Assembly: GCF_001005085.2 (NCBI RefSeq)
Contig: NZ_LBMU02000036.1
Location: forward strand, 1-40,585
Origin: Streptomyces humi
GTDB lineage: Bacteria > Actinomycetota > Actinomycetes > Streptomycetales > Streptomycetaceae
DNA: 40,585 nucleotides
Direction of reading: 5' to 3'
The notes beneath the pieces are model-generated. The model worked only from the letters and a program-made list of their open reading frames with translations, had not been told where the DNA came from and did no database searches. This document shows, piece by piece, positions 1-8,060 of the stretch. Made by a program: the position numbers and the translations under genes. Position 1 is the stretch's first letter. Each line of letters begins with the position of its first letter.

Positions 1-1
1 C

Positions 2-517
2 GCCGACTACCGGGCGCTCGTGCACCGCTGCACGGAGGCCGAACTCGCCGCAGTGCTAGGGCGGTTGATCGCCGAGCGCGGTTCGGGGACCGTGGTCGTG
101 CCGGCGGGTCTCGCGCCGGGGTGGCTGGCGGCGACCGACGCCGAGCAGGTCCCCGACCGCGCGGAGAGCACTCCGTACGAGCTCGACCGGGTCGGCAGCG
201 TCGTCACCGGCTGCGCGGTGGCGATCGCCGAGACCGGCACCATCGTCCTGGACGGCGGCCCCGACCAGGGCCGCCGCCGCATCACCCTCGTCCCCGACCA
301 TCACATCTGTGTCGTCCGGGTTCCGGACCAGGTCGTCTCCTCCGTGCCCCAGGCCCTCGAACGCCTCGACCCGGCACGCCCGTTGACCTGGATCTCCGGC
401 CCTTCGGCCACCAGTGACATCGAGCTGGACCGGGTCGAGGGGGTGCACGGCCCGCGCACCCTGGAAGTGCTGCTCGTCAGCCGCGATCAGCCGAGCGACG
501 TCAGCAACTCGAAGTGA
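2..517 (+). CDS. lutC: LutC/LUD-domain lactate utilisation protein, 5' end outside window
   Basis: The reading frame is open from the first bases, so only the C-terminal 171 residues are visible; family members are usually a little over 200 residues. The visible part carries the LUD-domain core of LutC: a GCAVAIAETGTIVLD segment, then RRITLVPDHHICVV and a late SGPSATSDIE stretch followed by GVHGPRTLEVLLV. In the family, LutC works with the iron-sulphur proteins LutA and LutB to oxidise L-lactate to pyruvate in the cytoplasm; lutA and lutB would be expected to the left, outside the window. The last 31 bases overlap the 3' end of the convergent rhamnosidase gene. Family assignment is strong; the role in lactate oxidation is by family, not shown here. 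Confidence 0.9.
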   Translation, partial: ADYRALVHRCTEAELAAVLGRLIAERGSGTVVVPAGLAPGWLAATDAEQVPDRAESTPYELDRVGSVVTGCAVAIAETGTIVLDGGPDQGRRRITLVPDHHICVVRVPDQVVSSVPQALERLDPARPLTWISGPSATSDIELDRVEGVHGPRTLEVLLVSRDQPSDVSNSK

Positions 518-3500
518 CCGGAAGGTAGTTCGTACGACGCGACGCCGTCCGCGTACCCCTGGTAGGTCACGCCGGGCACCCGGGAGAGCGGGGTGCGGCC
601 CTCGCGGACGGTCCCCGGGTCGGCCGTGGGGATGCGCAGGGTGGCGGTGCTGTTCGCTGGTACCACGGCCCGGTAGGCGAGTCGGCGGTCCGTCACCCGC
701 CACGCGCTGACGATCTCACCGTACGGCGACTGGTGCGAGCCGGAGACCTGGGTGATCTTCCCGGTCGGGTCGAAGTGCGGCCGGAGCAGGAAGTGCTTGA
801 ATCCGGGATGGGCCGGGTCCTTGGCGATGCCCGCCATGGACTCGTACATCCACTCCATGATGGCGCCGTAGGAGTAGTGGTTGAAGGAGTTCATCTCGAC
901 CGGTCCGAAGCCGTCGGCCGCGGAGTAGGAGTTCCAGCGCTCCCAGACCGTGGTGGCGCCGTTCTTCACCGAGAACAGCCAGGACGGCATGGCGTCCTGG
1001 TGGAGGAGCCGGTAGGCGAGGTCGGCGTGGCCCTCGTCGGTGAGGACGGGGGCGAGGACGTTCACGCCCAGGAAGCCGACGGAGAGGGTGTTCTCGGCGT
1101 AGTCGACGCGGGTGCTGTCGGGGTGGGCCGCCTTGTAGGCCGCGTCGTTGCCGATGTTGGCGGCGAGCAGGGTGACCAATTGGCGGCGCTGCGCCTCGGT
1201 GTCGTAGAAGCCGAGTCTGAGGACCCAGAGCAGGGCGGTCTGGGCGTTGTCCTCGGTCCTGCCCGCGCTGTTGCCGGGGGTCCAGGGCGGCGGGTCGCCG
1301 AGGCTGGAGCGGAGCGTGAGGTCGCCGGTGGAGGTGTCGGTGGCCAGGTACTTGGTGATGAACGCCCGCTTGATGTGGGCGAACAGCCGCTCGTAGGCGT
1401 CGGCTTCGTCGGTGCGGCCGGTGGCGCGGGCCATGTCGGCCATCAGGCGGGTGCTGTGGCCGTAGTAGACGTCGCTCATCAGCTGGGTGCTGGTGATCTG
1501 GAAGGCGAGCCAGTCGCCGAAGACGGCGCCCTGCCCCGCGTAGGTGTCGCCGGTCCTGCGCTGGATCCAGTCCAGGTACTTCGTCATCGCCGGCCAGCAG
1601 CGGTCGATGACCGTGCGGTCGCCGGACATCTGCCAGACCGTCCAGGGCACGACCACCCCGCAGTCGGCCCAGCCGCTCGCCGCCACCGGCTGGTTGTAGC
1701 GGTTGCCGGGCGCGACCCAGGTGAACTGGGCGCCGTCCAGGCCGTAGATCCGCTGGGAGTCGTTGAGGTTGTCGGTGAAGTGGCTGAGGAAGTTGACCGC
1801 GTCGGCGTTGTAGAGGCCGGTGCCCGCGAAAAGCTGGGTGTCGCCGGTCCAGCCGAGCCGTTCGTCCCGCTGGGGACAGTCGGTGGGGACCCAGAAGTAG
1901 TTGCCGCGCTGGCCCCAGCGCACGTTGCTGATCAGCTGGTTGACGGTGTCGTCGTCGGTGCCGATCGCCCCGGTGTCGCGGATCGCGGAGGTGGCGACCC
2001 GGCCGGTGAGGGAGGTGACGGTGATCTGCTCGGTGGCGGTGACGGAGGCGTAGCGGAAACCGTAGAAAGTCAGCGAGTCCTCGTGGGTCTCGCCGCCCGG
2101 GTCACCCTTGAGGACGTAGGTGCTGGTGGCCTTCGCGGTGCGCAGGTTGGCCCGGTACAGGGAGCCGGCCGGGCCGTCGGCGCCCGCGCTGGAGTCGTTG
2201 AGCATCTCGCCGAAACGGAAGGTGACTTCGGTGCCGGCCGGGCCGCGCAGCGTGTAGCGGGGGACGCCGACCATGTTCTGCCCCAGGTCGAAGACCGCGG
2301 TGTCGCCGGGGGCGAGGGTGACGGTGGCGGTGGCCGCCTGCGCCGGGTCGGTGACGGTCCGGGCGGGGTCGACGACGATCCGCCCCCTGCCGTCGCCGGT
2401 CACGCCGGTGTACACGGTGACGGAGCGCGGCCTGCGGTCCCACTCGGGCATCAGCCGGGCGCTCTCCCCCGGGTAGGCGACGAGTTGCGCGTCGGGGAAC
2501 CGCGCCGGGTACGCGCTGGGTTCGACGGCCGACCAGCCTGAGGTGTCGAAGCCGTTCGCGGTCCAGCCGGGCAGGTCCCGGCGGGCGTCGTAGGTCTGGC
2601 CGTCGTAGATGTCGTCGGCGCGGTAGGGGCCGGTGTCGGTGGCGCGCCAGGCGTCGACCGGTTCGGTGACGACGGACTGGGTGCTGCCGTCGGTGTACCG
2701 GATCAGCAACTTGGCTTTGAGGGCGAGGGAGTTACCGTCCGCGGAGTAGTAGGTGCTGCCGTCCGAGACCCGGCTGTTGTACCAGCCGTTGCCGAGCACG
2801 GCGGCCAGGGTGACCTGCCGTTCGCCCGCGACCAGGTGGGTGACGTCATAGCTGAGGTAGCTGATCCGGCTGTCGTAGTTGGTCCAGCCGGGGGCCAGCA
2901 ACTCGGTTGTTCTGCCGTCTCCTTGGGGCACGGTGACCCGCCGTCCGTTGACGTGGGCGGTGTAGACGCCGAGGGCCGAGACGTAGAGCCGGGCCGCGAC
3001 CACCGTGCGGCCGGTGAGGGCGGTCTGGCGGCGCAGCAGCGGGGCGCCCGCGCTGCCCGGACGCTTGCCCGCCATACCGATCCAGCGGGCGCCGTCCCAG
3101 CCGGTGACACCGTCGGTGCTCAGCAGTCCGGTCTCGAAGCGGGCCGGGCGGGAGGTGGTGGCGCGGCCGTCCTCGTGCCAGACCGTCACCGTCCAGTCGT
3201 AGCGGGTGGCGGCGGTGAGGTCCGGGCCGCCGTACGGTACGGCGACGGAGTCGGCCGAGGGGACCCGGCCGCTGTCCCAGACGGGCGCGCCCGCTTCGGT
3301 GACCCGGATCCGGTAGGCCGTCTGGCGGCGGCCGCGGACCGGGGAGGCGGTGCGCCAGCCGAAGCGCGGGCGCTGTGCATCCACGCCGAGCGGGTCGGTG
3401 CGGTGCTCGACCGTCAGCCCGGTCACGGCGTCACCGGCGGCCGGGGCAGCGGCGGCGGCCGGGCCGGGGCTGCCTGCCCTCAGCACCGGGACGGCCCCGA

Positions 3501-3567
3501 GCGCGGTGGTGAGCAGGGTCCTGCGCCGGACTCCGTCGTGATCGTCCCTGGATACTCCGTCTGTCAT
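487..3567 (-). CDS. Secreted alpha-L-rhamnosidase, GH78 family
   Basis: A 1026-residue protein that should hydrolyse terminal alpha-L-rhamnose from plant glycosides or pectin side chains. It starts with a twin-arginine-type signal (RRRTLLTTALG, about residues 15-25) followed by an Ala/Pro-rich stretch, so export by Tat is likely. Order of parts: N-terminal beta-sandwich domains (to about residue 480), then the (alpha/alpha)6 catalytic domain containing CPQRDERLGWTGD, where Asp568 and Glu569 are the conserved acidic pair, and a C-terminal beta domain (FKHFLLRPHFDPTG onward). Length is normal for the family. ATG at 3567 is the first start before the signal peptide; a good promoter lies upstream. 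It is convergent with lutC and overlaps it. Natural substrate is not readable from sequence. Confidence 0.93.
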   Translation of the reverse strand: MTDGVSRDDHDGVRRRTLLTTALGAVPVLRAGSPGPAAAAAPAAGDAVTGLTVEHRTDPLGVDAQRPRFGWRTASPVRGRRQTAYRIRVTEAGAPVWDSGRVPSADSVAVPYGGPDLTAATRYDWTVTVWHEDGRATTSRPARFETGLLSTDGVTGWDGARWIGMAGKRPGSAGAPLLRRQTALTGRTVVAARLYVSALGVYTAHVNGRRVTVPQGDGRTTELLAPGWTNYDSRISYLSYDVTHLVAGERQVTLAAVLGNGWYNSRVSDGSTYYSADGNSLALKAKLLIRYTDGSTQSVVTEPVDAWRATDTGPYRADDIYDGQTYDARRDLPGWTANGFDTSGWSAVEPSAYPARFPDAQLVAYPGESARLMPEWDRRPRSVTVYTGVTGDGRGRIVVDPARTVTDPAQAATATVTLAPGDTAVFDLGQNMVGVPRYTLRGPAGTEVTFRFGEMLNDSSAGADGPAGSLYRANLRTAKATSTYVLKGDPGGETHEDSLTFYGFRYASVTATEQITVTSLTGRVATSAIRDTGAIGTDDDTVNQLISNVRWGQRGNYFWVPTDCPQRDERLGWTGDTQLFAGTGLYNADAVNFLSHFTDNLNDSQRIYGLDGAQFTWVAPGNRYNQPVAASGWADCGVVVPWTVWQMSGDRTVIDRCWPAMTKYLDWIQRRTGDTYAGQGAVFGDWLAFQITSTQLMSDVYYGHSTRLMADMARATGRTDEADAYERLFAHIKRAFITKYLATDTSTGDLTLRSSLGDPPPWTPGNSAGRTEDNAQTALLWVLRLGFYDTEAQRRQLVTLLAANIGNDAAYKAAHPDSTRVDYAENTLSVGFLGVNVLAPVLTDEGHADLAYRLLHQDAMPSWLFSVKNGATTVWERWNSYSAADGFGPVEMNSFNHYSYGAIMEWMYESMAGIAKDPAHPGFKHFLLRPHFDPTGKITQVSGSHQSPYGEIVSAWRVTDRRLAYRAVVPANSTATLRIPTADPGTVREGRTPLSRVPGVTYQGYADGVASYELPSGHFELLTSLG

Positions 3568-3597
3568 GCCGTCATCCCTTCGGCCGGTCGGAGTTGT

Positions 3598-3613
3598 ATC
3601 GATTCAGATCGAT
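3598..3613. promoter_or_regulatory. Inverted repeat operator upstream of rhamnosidase
   Basis: ATCGAT-tcag-ATCGAT, a perfect dyad of 6-base arms around 4 bases, 31-46 bases upstream of the rhamnosidase ATG. It lies immediately downstream of the predicted -10 of the rhamnosidase promoter, where a bound repressor would block transcription. The form suits a LacI-type repressor, but the cognate regulator is not identified. Confidence 0.45.
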
Positions 3614-3622
3614 CGACGGATG

Positions 3623-3651
3623 AAGATAGTTGCCCTTGTGACACGTGTCGA
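3623..3651 (-). promoter_or_regulatory. Predicted promoter of the rhamnosidase gene
   Basis: Read on the minus strand: -35 TCGACA (complement of 3646-3651), a 17-base spacer, -10 TATCTT (complement of 3623-3628). It matches the vegetative sigma consensus at 5/6 and 4/6 bases and lies about 55 bases upstream of the ATG. The dyad at 3598-3613 would cover the first transcribed bases. Confidence 0.45.
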
Positions 3652-3733
3652 CGGAGGGAACAGGGACAATTTTTCACAGCCTCCGACACCCGTGGGATCC
3701 GGCCAGGGGACGGAAGGCCATCGGAAGATCGGG

Positions 3734-3747
3734 TTGAAACTTTTCAA
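3734..3747. promoter_or_regulatory. Inverted repeat between rhamnosidase and osmoprotectant ATPase genes
   Basis: TTGAA-actt-TTCAA, 5-base arms around 4 bases, in the A/T-richest part of the 226-base divergent region. It lies 47-60 bases before the ATPase ATG, where an operator or -35 region of that gene could be. It could also be a second site for the rhamnosidase regulator. No regulator is assigned. Confidence 0.3.
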
Positions 3748-3793
3748 AAACGGAGCCGAGCGTCCCGGAACGGCCGCGGCTAGCGTGAGGAGC

Positions 3794-4948
3794 ATGATCC
3801 GGTTCGAGCAGGTCTCCAAGCGGTATCCGGACGGCACGACCGCCGTGGACGGCCTCTCCTTCGAGGTGGCCGAGGGTGAGCTCGTGACGCTCGTCGGCCC
3901 GTCCGGCTGCGGCAAGACCACCACGATGATGATGGTGAACCGGCTCATCGAACCGACCTCGGGCCGGATCCTCGTCGACGGCGAGGACGTCGCCACGGTC
4001 GACCCGGTGCGGCTGCGGCGCCGGATCGGCTACGTCATCCAGCAGGTGGGGCTGTTCCCGCACCGCACGATCCTCGACAACACCGCCACCGTCCCGGCTC
4101 TGCTCGGCTGGAGACGGGCGAAGGCCCGGGCCCGCGCGGCCGAGTTGCTGGATCTGGTGGGCCTGGACCCCGGGACGTACGGGGCGCGCTACCCCGACCA
4201 GCTCTCCGGCGGTCAGCGGCAGCGGGTCGGCGTGGCGCGGGCGCTGGCCGCCGATCCGCCGGTACTGCTGATGGACGAGCCGTTCGGCGCGGTCGACCCG
4301 GTGGTGCGGGCGCAGTTGCAGGACGAGTTCCTGCGGATGCAGGCCGCGGTGCGCAAGACGGTGCTGCTGGTCACGCACGACATCGAGGAGGCGGTGCGGC
4401 TCGGTGACCGGATCGCGGTGTACGGGCAGGGGCGCATCGAGCAGTTCGACACGCCCGGCGCGGTGCTCGGCACCCCCGCCACGCCGTACGTCGCCGAGTT
4501 CGTGGGCGCCGACCGTGGGCTCAAGCGGCTGTCGGTGACCGCCGTCGAGCCGGACGACCTGGAGCAGCCGCCGGTGGTCCGGCTGGACGAGTCCGCCGGG
4601 GGTGCCGCCGCGCGGATGCGCGGCCTGGGCGCCCGGTGGGCCGTGGTGCTCGACGCGGACGGCGACCTGCACGGCTGGGTCGGTCTGGACGAGTTGGCGG
4701 CGGGCGGCCCGGTCCGCGCGCTCGCCCACCGGATGACCTCCTGGGTACCGGTCGGCGCCCCGCTGAAGCAGGCGTTCGGGGTGATGCTCCAGCACGACGC
4801 CGGGTGGGTCGCCGTCCTGGACGGCTCGCGGTTCCTCGGTGTGCTCACCCCGGCCAGGCTGCACGAGGCGCTGCGCCGCTCGGTGGACGCGGACGCGCGC
4901 GGGATTTCGCGGGGGCAGGTGCCGTTCGACTCGGTGTCCGGCGCCTGA
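3794..4948 (+). CDS. Osmoprotectant (betaine/choline-type) ABC importer, ATP-binding subunit
   Basis: A 384-residue OpuCA/ProV-like ATPase that powers uptake of compatible solutes such as glycine betaine. Visible parts: Walker A GPSGCGKT (residues 35-42), ABC signature LSGGQRQRVG, Walker B LLMDEP, the switch histidine in LLVTHDIEEA, and after about residue 250 a C-terminal region with CBS-like sequence (AHRMTSWVPVGAPLKQAF, DAGWVAVLDGSRFLGVLTP). CBS domains in this family sense ionic strength. The ATG at 3794 was chosen because GTGAGG lies just upstream and residues match the family start; a much earlier in-frame start would add unrelated sequence. The partner permeases and binding protein are encoded on the other strand, 0.75 kb away, with a gene between. 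Exact solute is unknown. Confidence 0.92.
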   Translation: MIRFEQVSKRYPDGTTAVDGLSFEVAEGELVTLVGPSGCGKTTTMMMVNRLIEPTSGRILVDGEDVATVDPVRLRRRIGYVIQQVGLFPHRTILDNTATVPALLGWRRAKARARAAELLDLVGLDPGTYGARYPDQLSGGQRQRVGVARALAADPPVLLMDEPFGAVDPVVRAQLQDEFLRMQAAVRKTVLLVTHDIEEAVRLGDRIAVYGQGRIEQFDTPGAVLGTPATPYVAEFVGADRGLKRLSVTAVEPDDLEQPPVVRLDESAGGAAARMRGLGARWAVVLDADGDLHGWVGLDELAAGGPVRALAHRMTSWVPVGAPLKQAFGVMLQHDAGWVAVLDGSRFLGVLTPARLHEALRRSVDADARGISRGQVPFDSVSGA

Positions 4949-4952
4949 CGGG

Positions 4953-4964
4953 CCCCGGCCGGGG
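4953..4964. terminator. Short GC palindrome between convergent genes
   Basis: CCCCGGCCGGGG is a perfect 12-base palindrome in the 21-base gap between two convergent stop codons (4948 and 4970). It has no T-run. It could act as a weak bidirectional terminator, but with such a short gap the evidence is mainly position. Confidence 0.3.
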
Positions 4965-4969
4965 TGGCG

Positions 4970-5584
4970 TCAGGAGTACGTCATCGGGCAGCCGCGGCGC
5001 AGTGAGTGCTGGGCGGCCCGCAGGTACAGCGCGACGTAGAAGGCGGCGTCCAGGTCCTCGGCCCATGGCCCGGGGCGGGAGGCGGCCGCCTCCTCGGCCT
5101 CGCCCTCCAGGAACCACATGGTCAGGTCAAGGTTGTCGCAGGCCTCCGGTATCACGTCCAGGGGCAGCCGGATCGCCTCGGCCATCCGCTCGGCGAGGGC
5201 GAGCACCTGGGGTGCGCCGGCGACCGTCGTCTCGTCGGCGTAGGGGGACCGGACGGGCAGCCGCAGTGACTCGTCGAGCGGCAGCGGCACCAGCACCGAC
5301 CAGGTCAGCAGCAGCCCCGACTCGCGCTCCGACAGGTGCTCCCGGCACAGCCCGCCGAACCCGTCCATGGGCGCCGCCAGCTTCTCCTCGAACGACTGCC
5401 CGGAGCCGCGCACCAGGGCGGTCCGCTCGGGCACCGACGTGTACGGCGCGAGACCGCGGCGTGCCAATTCCGCGTCGAGCGCCGCGGCGAGGGCGCCGTG
5501 GCCGCCCTCGCCGTCGTCCTCCGCCTCGGCCTCGGTCGTGCCGAACCAGTCCCCCGCGCTGACACTCACCAGATAGATCCCCAT
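4970..5584 (-). CDS. Conserved actinomycete-type hypothetical protein
   Basis: A 204-residue soluble protein that I do not recognise as a named family. It begins MGIYLVSVSAGDWFG and has an acidic stretch soon after (EAEAEDDGEG), then mixed helix-rich sequence with DETTVAGAPQVLALAERM and a late DLDAAFYVALYLRAAQHS. There is no signal peptide or membrane segment. The start at 5584 has a GCGGGG Shine-Dalgarno-like stretch close upstream; an in-frame ATG 10 codons earlier would add residues that do not look conserved. It lies between the osmoprotectant ATPase (convergent) and the rest of the transporter (same strand, upstream), so it may be read through from the transporter operon. Function unknown; GC3 and codon use support a real gene. 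Confidence 0.75.
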   Translation of the reverse strand: MGIYLVSVSAGDWFGTTEAEAEDDGEGGHGALAAALDAELARRGLAPYTSVPERTALVRGSGQSFEEKLAAPMDGFGGLCREHLSERESGLLLTWSVLVPLPLDESLRLPVRSPYADETTVAGAPQVLALAERMAEAIRLPLDVIPEACDNLDLTMWFLEGEAEEAAASRPGPWAEDLDAAFYVALYLRAAQHSLRRGCPMTYS

Positions 5585-5640
5585 GCCCCGCAACGTACCG
5601 GCCGCCACTGACAACGGCCCCGGACCGACAGGCCCCGGAC

Positions 5641-5712
5641 CTCACTTCGCCGGGACCGGACCTCACTTCGCCGGGACCGGACCTCACTTCGCCGGGACCG
5701 GACCTCACTTCA
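5641..5712. repeat. 21-nt tandem repeat that multiplies a stop codon
   Basis: Three complete copies of a 21-nt unit (starting at 5641, 5662 and 5683), with a fourth partial copy at 5704 that is the 3' end of the binding-protein gene itself. On the minus strand each unit contains the gene's AAG-TGA ending in the same frame, so the stop codon is followed by three in-frame TGA codons 21 bases apart, each preceded by a short GPVPAK-encoding piece. The copies are identical apart from one base in the copy inside the gene, which points to recent slippage or duplication. Confidence 0.85.
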
Positions 5713-6646
5713 CCAGGCCCTTGTCCTTCAGGTAGGTCCGGGCGACGTCCGAGGCGAGTCGCCGCCAGCTGTCGACCTGCTGGTTCATGGCGGCCAGATC
5801 GGCGGTGGTGAGAACGTCGTTGAGCCTGCCGAGCGCCTTGGTCACCCGCTCGCCGCCGGCCCGTGACCGGTTGACGACCGGGACGACGTAGTCGGCGTTC
5901 TGTAGGTGCCGGTCGTCGGCGAGGAGGACCAGGCCGAACCGGCCGAGGGTGGCGTCCGTGGTCGTGGTCAGCACCATCTGGTCCTGTCCGTTCTGCACGG
6001 CCCGCTTGGCCTGCGTGGTCCCGACGCCCTTGGGGTCGACGCCGGTGATGTCGATGCCGTACACCTTCTTCAGCCCCGGCGCGCAGTACGGCCGTTGCAC
6101 GCACTCGTCGCCCGCCGCGAGCCGTACCTTCAGTCCCGAGGCACCGAGGTCGCTCAGGGTTCTCAGGTGGTACCGGCGGGCGTAGGCGGCGGTCACCGCG
6201 AAGGCGTTCTGGTCGACGGCCCTCCCCGGGGCGAGGACGGTGAGACCTCGCGGGGTGGCGAGGCGGCGCAGCGCCTTCATGGTGGTGGCGAGGTCCGGTG
6301 AGCCGGCGGGCGGCGCGTCCGGGCCGTTGGTCCTGGCGTTGAGCCAGTCGGCGAAGGTGGCCGCGTACTCCGGGACGACGTCGATCTGGCCGGATTCCAG
6401 GGCCGGTTCGTAGAGCTCCCGGTTGGCGACGGTGAGGAGGGAGGTCCGGTAGCCCGCCTGGTTCAGCAGCTGCGCGTACATCTGGGCGAGCAGGTCGCTC
6501 TCGGTGAATCCGGCGGATCCCACGGTCAGGTGCCGGATGTCGCCCGGAGGTGCGGTGACCTCGCCGCGGGTCTCCAGGGAAGGGCCGGTGGCGCAGGCGG
6601 TGAGGACGAGCAGCAGCGCGGCCGGTGCCGCCGTGCGGCATCTCAC
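5705..6646 (-). CDS. Osmoprotectant ABC importer, substrate-binding lipoprotein
   Basis: A 313-residue OpuC/OsmX-type binding protein (QAT domain) that should capture betaine- or choline-like solutes outside the membrane. The start is taken as GTG at 6646, whose first bases overlap the TGA of the upstream permease (GTGA, 4 bases); this places a lipoprotein signal with lipobox LTAC near residue 18. An ATG six codons upstream is an alternative. Family landmarks include VGSAGFTESDLLAQM, VVPEYAATFADWL and the LADDRHLQNADYVVPVV stretch near the C-terminus. It is the last gene of the - strand set permease-permease-binding protein. The 3' end lies inside a 21-nt tandem repeat array. The ligand cannot be fixed from sequence. 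Confidence 0.9.
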   Translation of the reverse strand: MRCRTAAPAALLLVLTACATGPSLETRGEVTAPPGDIRHLTVGSAGFTESDLLAQMYAQLLNQAGYRTSLLTVANRELYEPALESGQIDVVPEYAATFADWLNARTNGPDAPPAGSPDLATTMKALRRLATPRGLTVLAPGRAVDQNAFAVTAAYARRYHLRTLSDLGASGLKVRLAAGDECVQRPYCAPGLKKVYGIDITGVDPKGVGTTQAKRAVQNGQDQMVLTTTTDATLGRFGLVLLADDRHLQNADYVVPVVNRSRAGGERVTKALGRLNDVLTTADLAAMNQQVDSWRRLASDVARTYLKDKGLVK

Positions 6647-7314
6647 CGCGAGCCCCGTGCCCACACCGGGGCGAGCCGTTCGGCGATCTCGAAGACGCCC
6701 TCCACGACCAGCGCGAACGCGGCGACCAGGATCGCTCCGGCGACCACCATGGGGGTGCTGGCCAGGTTGAAGCCGGCCGTGATGATCCGGCCGAGTCCGC
6801 CGCCGCCCGCGAGCGCCGCGATGGTGGCGGTGGCGACGAGTTGCACGGCGGCGAGCCGCACCCCGGTGAGGATCATGGGCAGGGCGAGGGGCAGTTCCAC
6901 GCGCAGCAGCAGTTGCCGGCCGGTCATCCCCATCCCCCGGGCGGCCCGTACGACGCTCCGGTCGACCTCGCGCATCCCGACGTAGGCGTTGGTGAGCAGG
7001 GGCGGTACGGCGAACAGCACCAGGGCCACCACGGTGGGGCCCTCGCCCCAGCGTCCGACCGGGGTGAGCAGGAGCAGGACCAGGACGGCGAAGGTGGGGA
7101 CGGCGCGGCCCACGTTGGAGATGTTCACGGCGAGCGCGCCGCCCCTGCCGAGGTGACCGAGGACCAGGGCGACCGGGAGGGCGATCAGGCAGCTGACGAG
7201 CAGACAGACGACGGTCAGGACGAGGTGCTGGAGCAGCCGGTTGCCGATGCCGTCGTCGCCCGCCCAGTGCGCGGCGTCGGTGAGCCAGGACCAGGCGTCG
7301 GCGAGCGTCGTCAT
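6643..7314 (-). CDS. Osmoprotectant ABC importer, permease subunit 2
   Basis: A 223-residue inner-membrane permease of the OpuB/OpuC type with about six transmembrane helices. The cytoplasmic coupling loop is visible as VRAARGMGMTGRQLLLRVELPLALPMILTG, here only named by its parts: ARGMGM followed by VELPLALP. The family often encodes two such permeases per transporter, and this one lies directly behind the first. The ATG at 7314 overlaps the TGA of the upstream permease by 4 bases (ATGA), and its own stop overlaps the GTG of the binding protein, so the three genes are translationally coupled. It should form a heterodimer with the product of the upstream permease gene and be energised by the ATPase encoded at 3794-4948. 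Confidence 0.92.
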   Translation of the reverse strand: MTTLADAWSWLTDAAHWAGDDGIGNRLLQHLVLTVVCLLVSCLIALPVALVLGHLGRGGALAVNISNVGRAVPTFAVLVLLLLTPVGRWGEGPTVVALVLFAVPPLLTNAYVGMREVDRSVVRAARGMGMTGRQLLLRVELPLALPMILTGVRLAAVQLVATATIAALAGGGGLGRIITAGFNLASTPMVVAGAILVAAFALVVEGVFEIAERLAPVWARGSR

Positions 7315-7991
7315 CGGCGGGCCGCCCGGGTCCAGGGGGTGAGCAGCCACTGCACGCCGAGCAGCAGCAGGTCGGCCAGGACGGCGATGGCCACGCACAG
7401 CACGGACGCGGTCAGTACCTGGGCCTTGAAGTAGGTGTTCATACCGGCGTAGATCAGGTTGCCGAGCCCGCCGAAGCCGACGATCGCCCCGACGGTGACC
7501 AGGGAGACCGCGGAGACGGTGGCGATGCGCAGCCCTGCCATCGCGGCGGGCAGGGCGAGCGGGAACTCGACGGTGAGCAGCAGCCGGACCGGGCCGTAGC
7601 CGAGGCCGCGGGCGGCCTGCCGGATCTCCTCGGGGACGGCGCGCAGGCCCGCGAGGAGGTTCCGGACCAGCAGGGTGAGCGAGTAGAGCACCAGGCCGGC
7701 GACGACGAGGGTGGCCGAGAGGCCGTACAGGGGCAGTAGCAGGGAGAACATCGCCAGGGACGGGATGGTGTACAGGATCGTGGTGACCCCGAGGACGGGT
7801 CCGGCCGCCCAGCGCCGGCGGCGGGCCAGTACGGCCAGCGGTACGGCGACGAGCAGCGCGATGACCACCGAGACCACGGTGAGTTTCAGGTGCTGGCCGA
7901 CGGCGTCGAGCAGGATCTGCCGGCGGCTGGAGAGGTAGGCGCCGCAGATCCACTCGTTGCGCGCGAGGCAGTCGTTCGGGGGCGCGGTCAC
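7311..7991 (-). CDS. Osmoprotectant ABC importer, permease subunit 1
   Basis: A 226-residue permease with a short soluble N-terminus (MTAPPNDCLARNEWICGAYL) and about five to six membrane helices. It carries the coupling motif QAARGLGYGPVRLLLTVEFP and the family ending GGLGNLIYAGMNTYFKAQVL. GTG at 7991 is the only reasonable start; the nearby ATG at 7999 is in another frame and stops after three codons. It lies 69 bases behind the TetR gene on the same strand, so TetR, two permeases and the binding protein may be one transcript. Role: the membrane channel of the osmoprotectant importer. Confidence 0.9.
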   Translation of the reverse strand: MTAPPNDCLARNEWICGAYLSSRRQILLDAVGQHLKLTVVSVVIALLVAVPLAVLARRRRWAAGPVLGVTTILYTIPSLAMFSLLLPLYGLSATLVVAGLVLYSLTLLVRNLLAGLRAVPEEIRQAARGLGYGPVRLLLTVEFPLALPAAMAGLRIATVSAVSLVTVGAIVGFGGLGNLIYAGMNTYFKAQVLTASVLCVAIAVLADLLLLGVQWLLTPWTRAARR

Positions 7992-8042
7992 GCGTCCATT
8001 GCACCGGACGGGCGACCGGCTCGGCGCGTTGTGGTGATCCGT

Positions 8043-8058
8043 CCGGGGCCGGCCCCGG
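8043..8058. other. 16-base perfect palindrome between TetR gene and permease operon
   Basis: CCGGGGCCGGCCCCGG lies just after the TetR stop codon and about 50 bases before the permease start on the minus strand. It could fold into a compact GC hairpin and act as a terminator or attenuator that separates the regulator from the transporter genes. There is no T-run, so the role is uncertain. Confidence 0.3.
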
Positions 8059-8060
8059 GG

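Noticed and set aside
733..2541. Long open frame on the plus strand opposite the rhamnosidase
   Set aside because: Composition is Gly/Val/Asp-rich without any domain, and the minus strand holds a clear GH78 enzyme. Long antisense frames are expected at this GC content.
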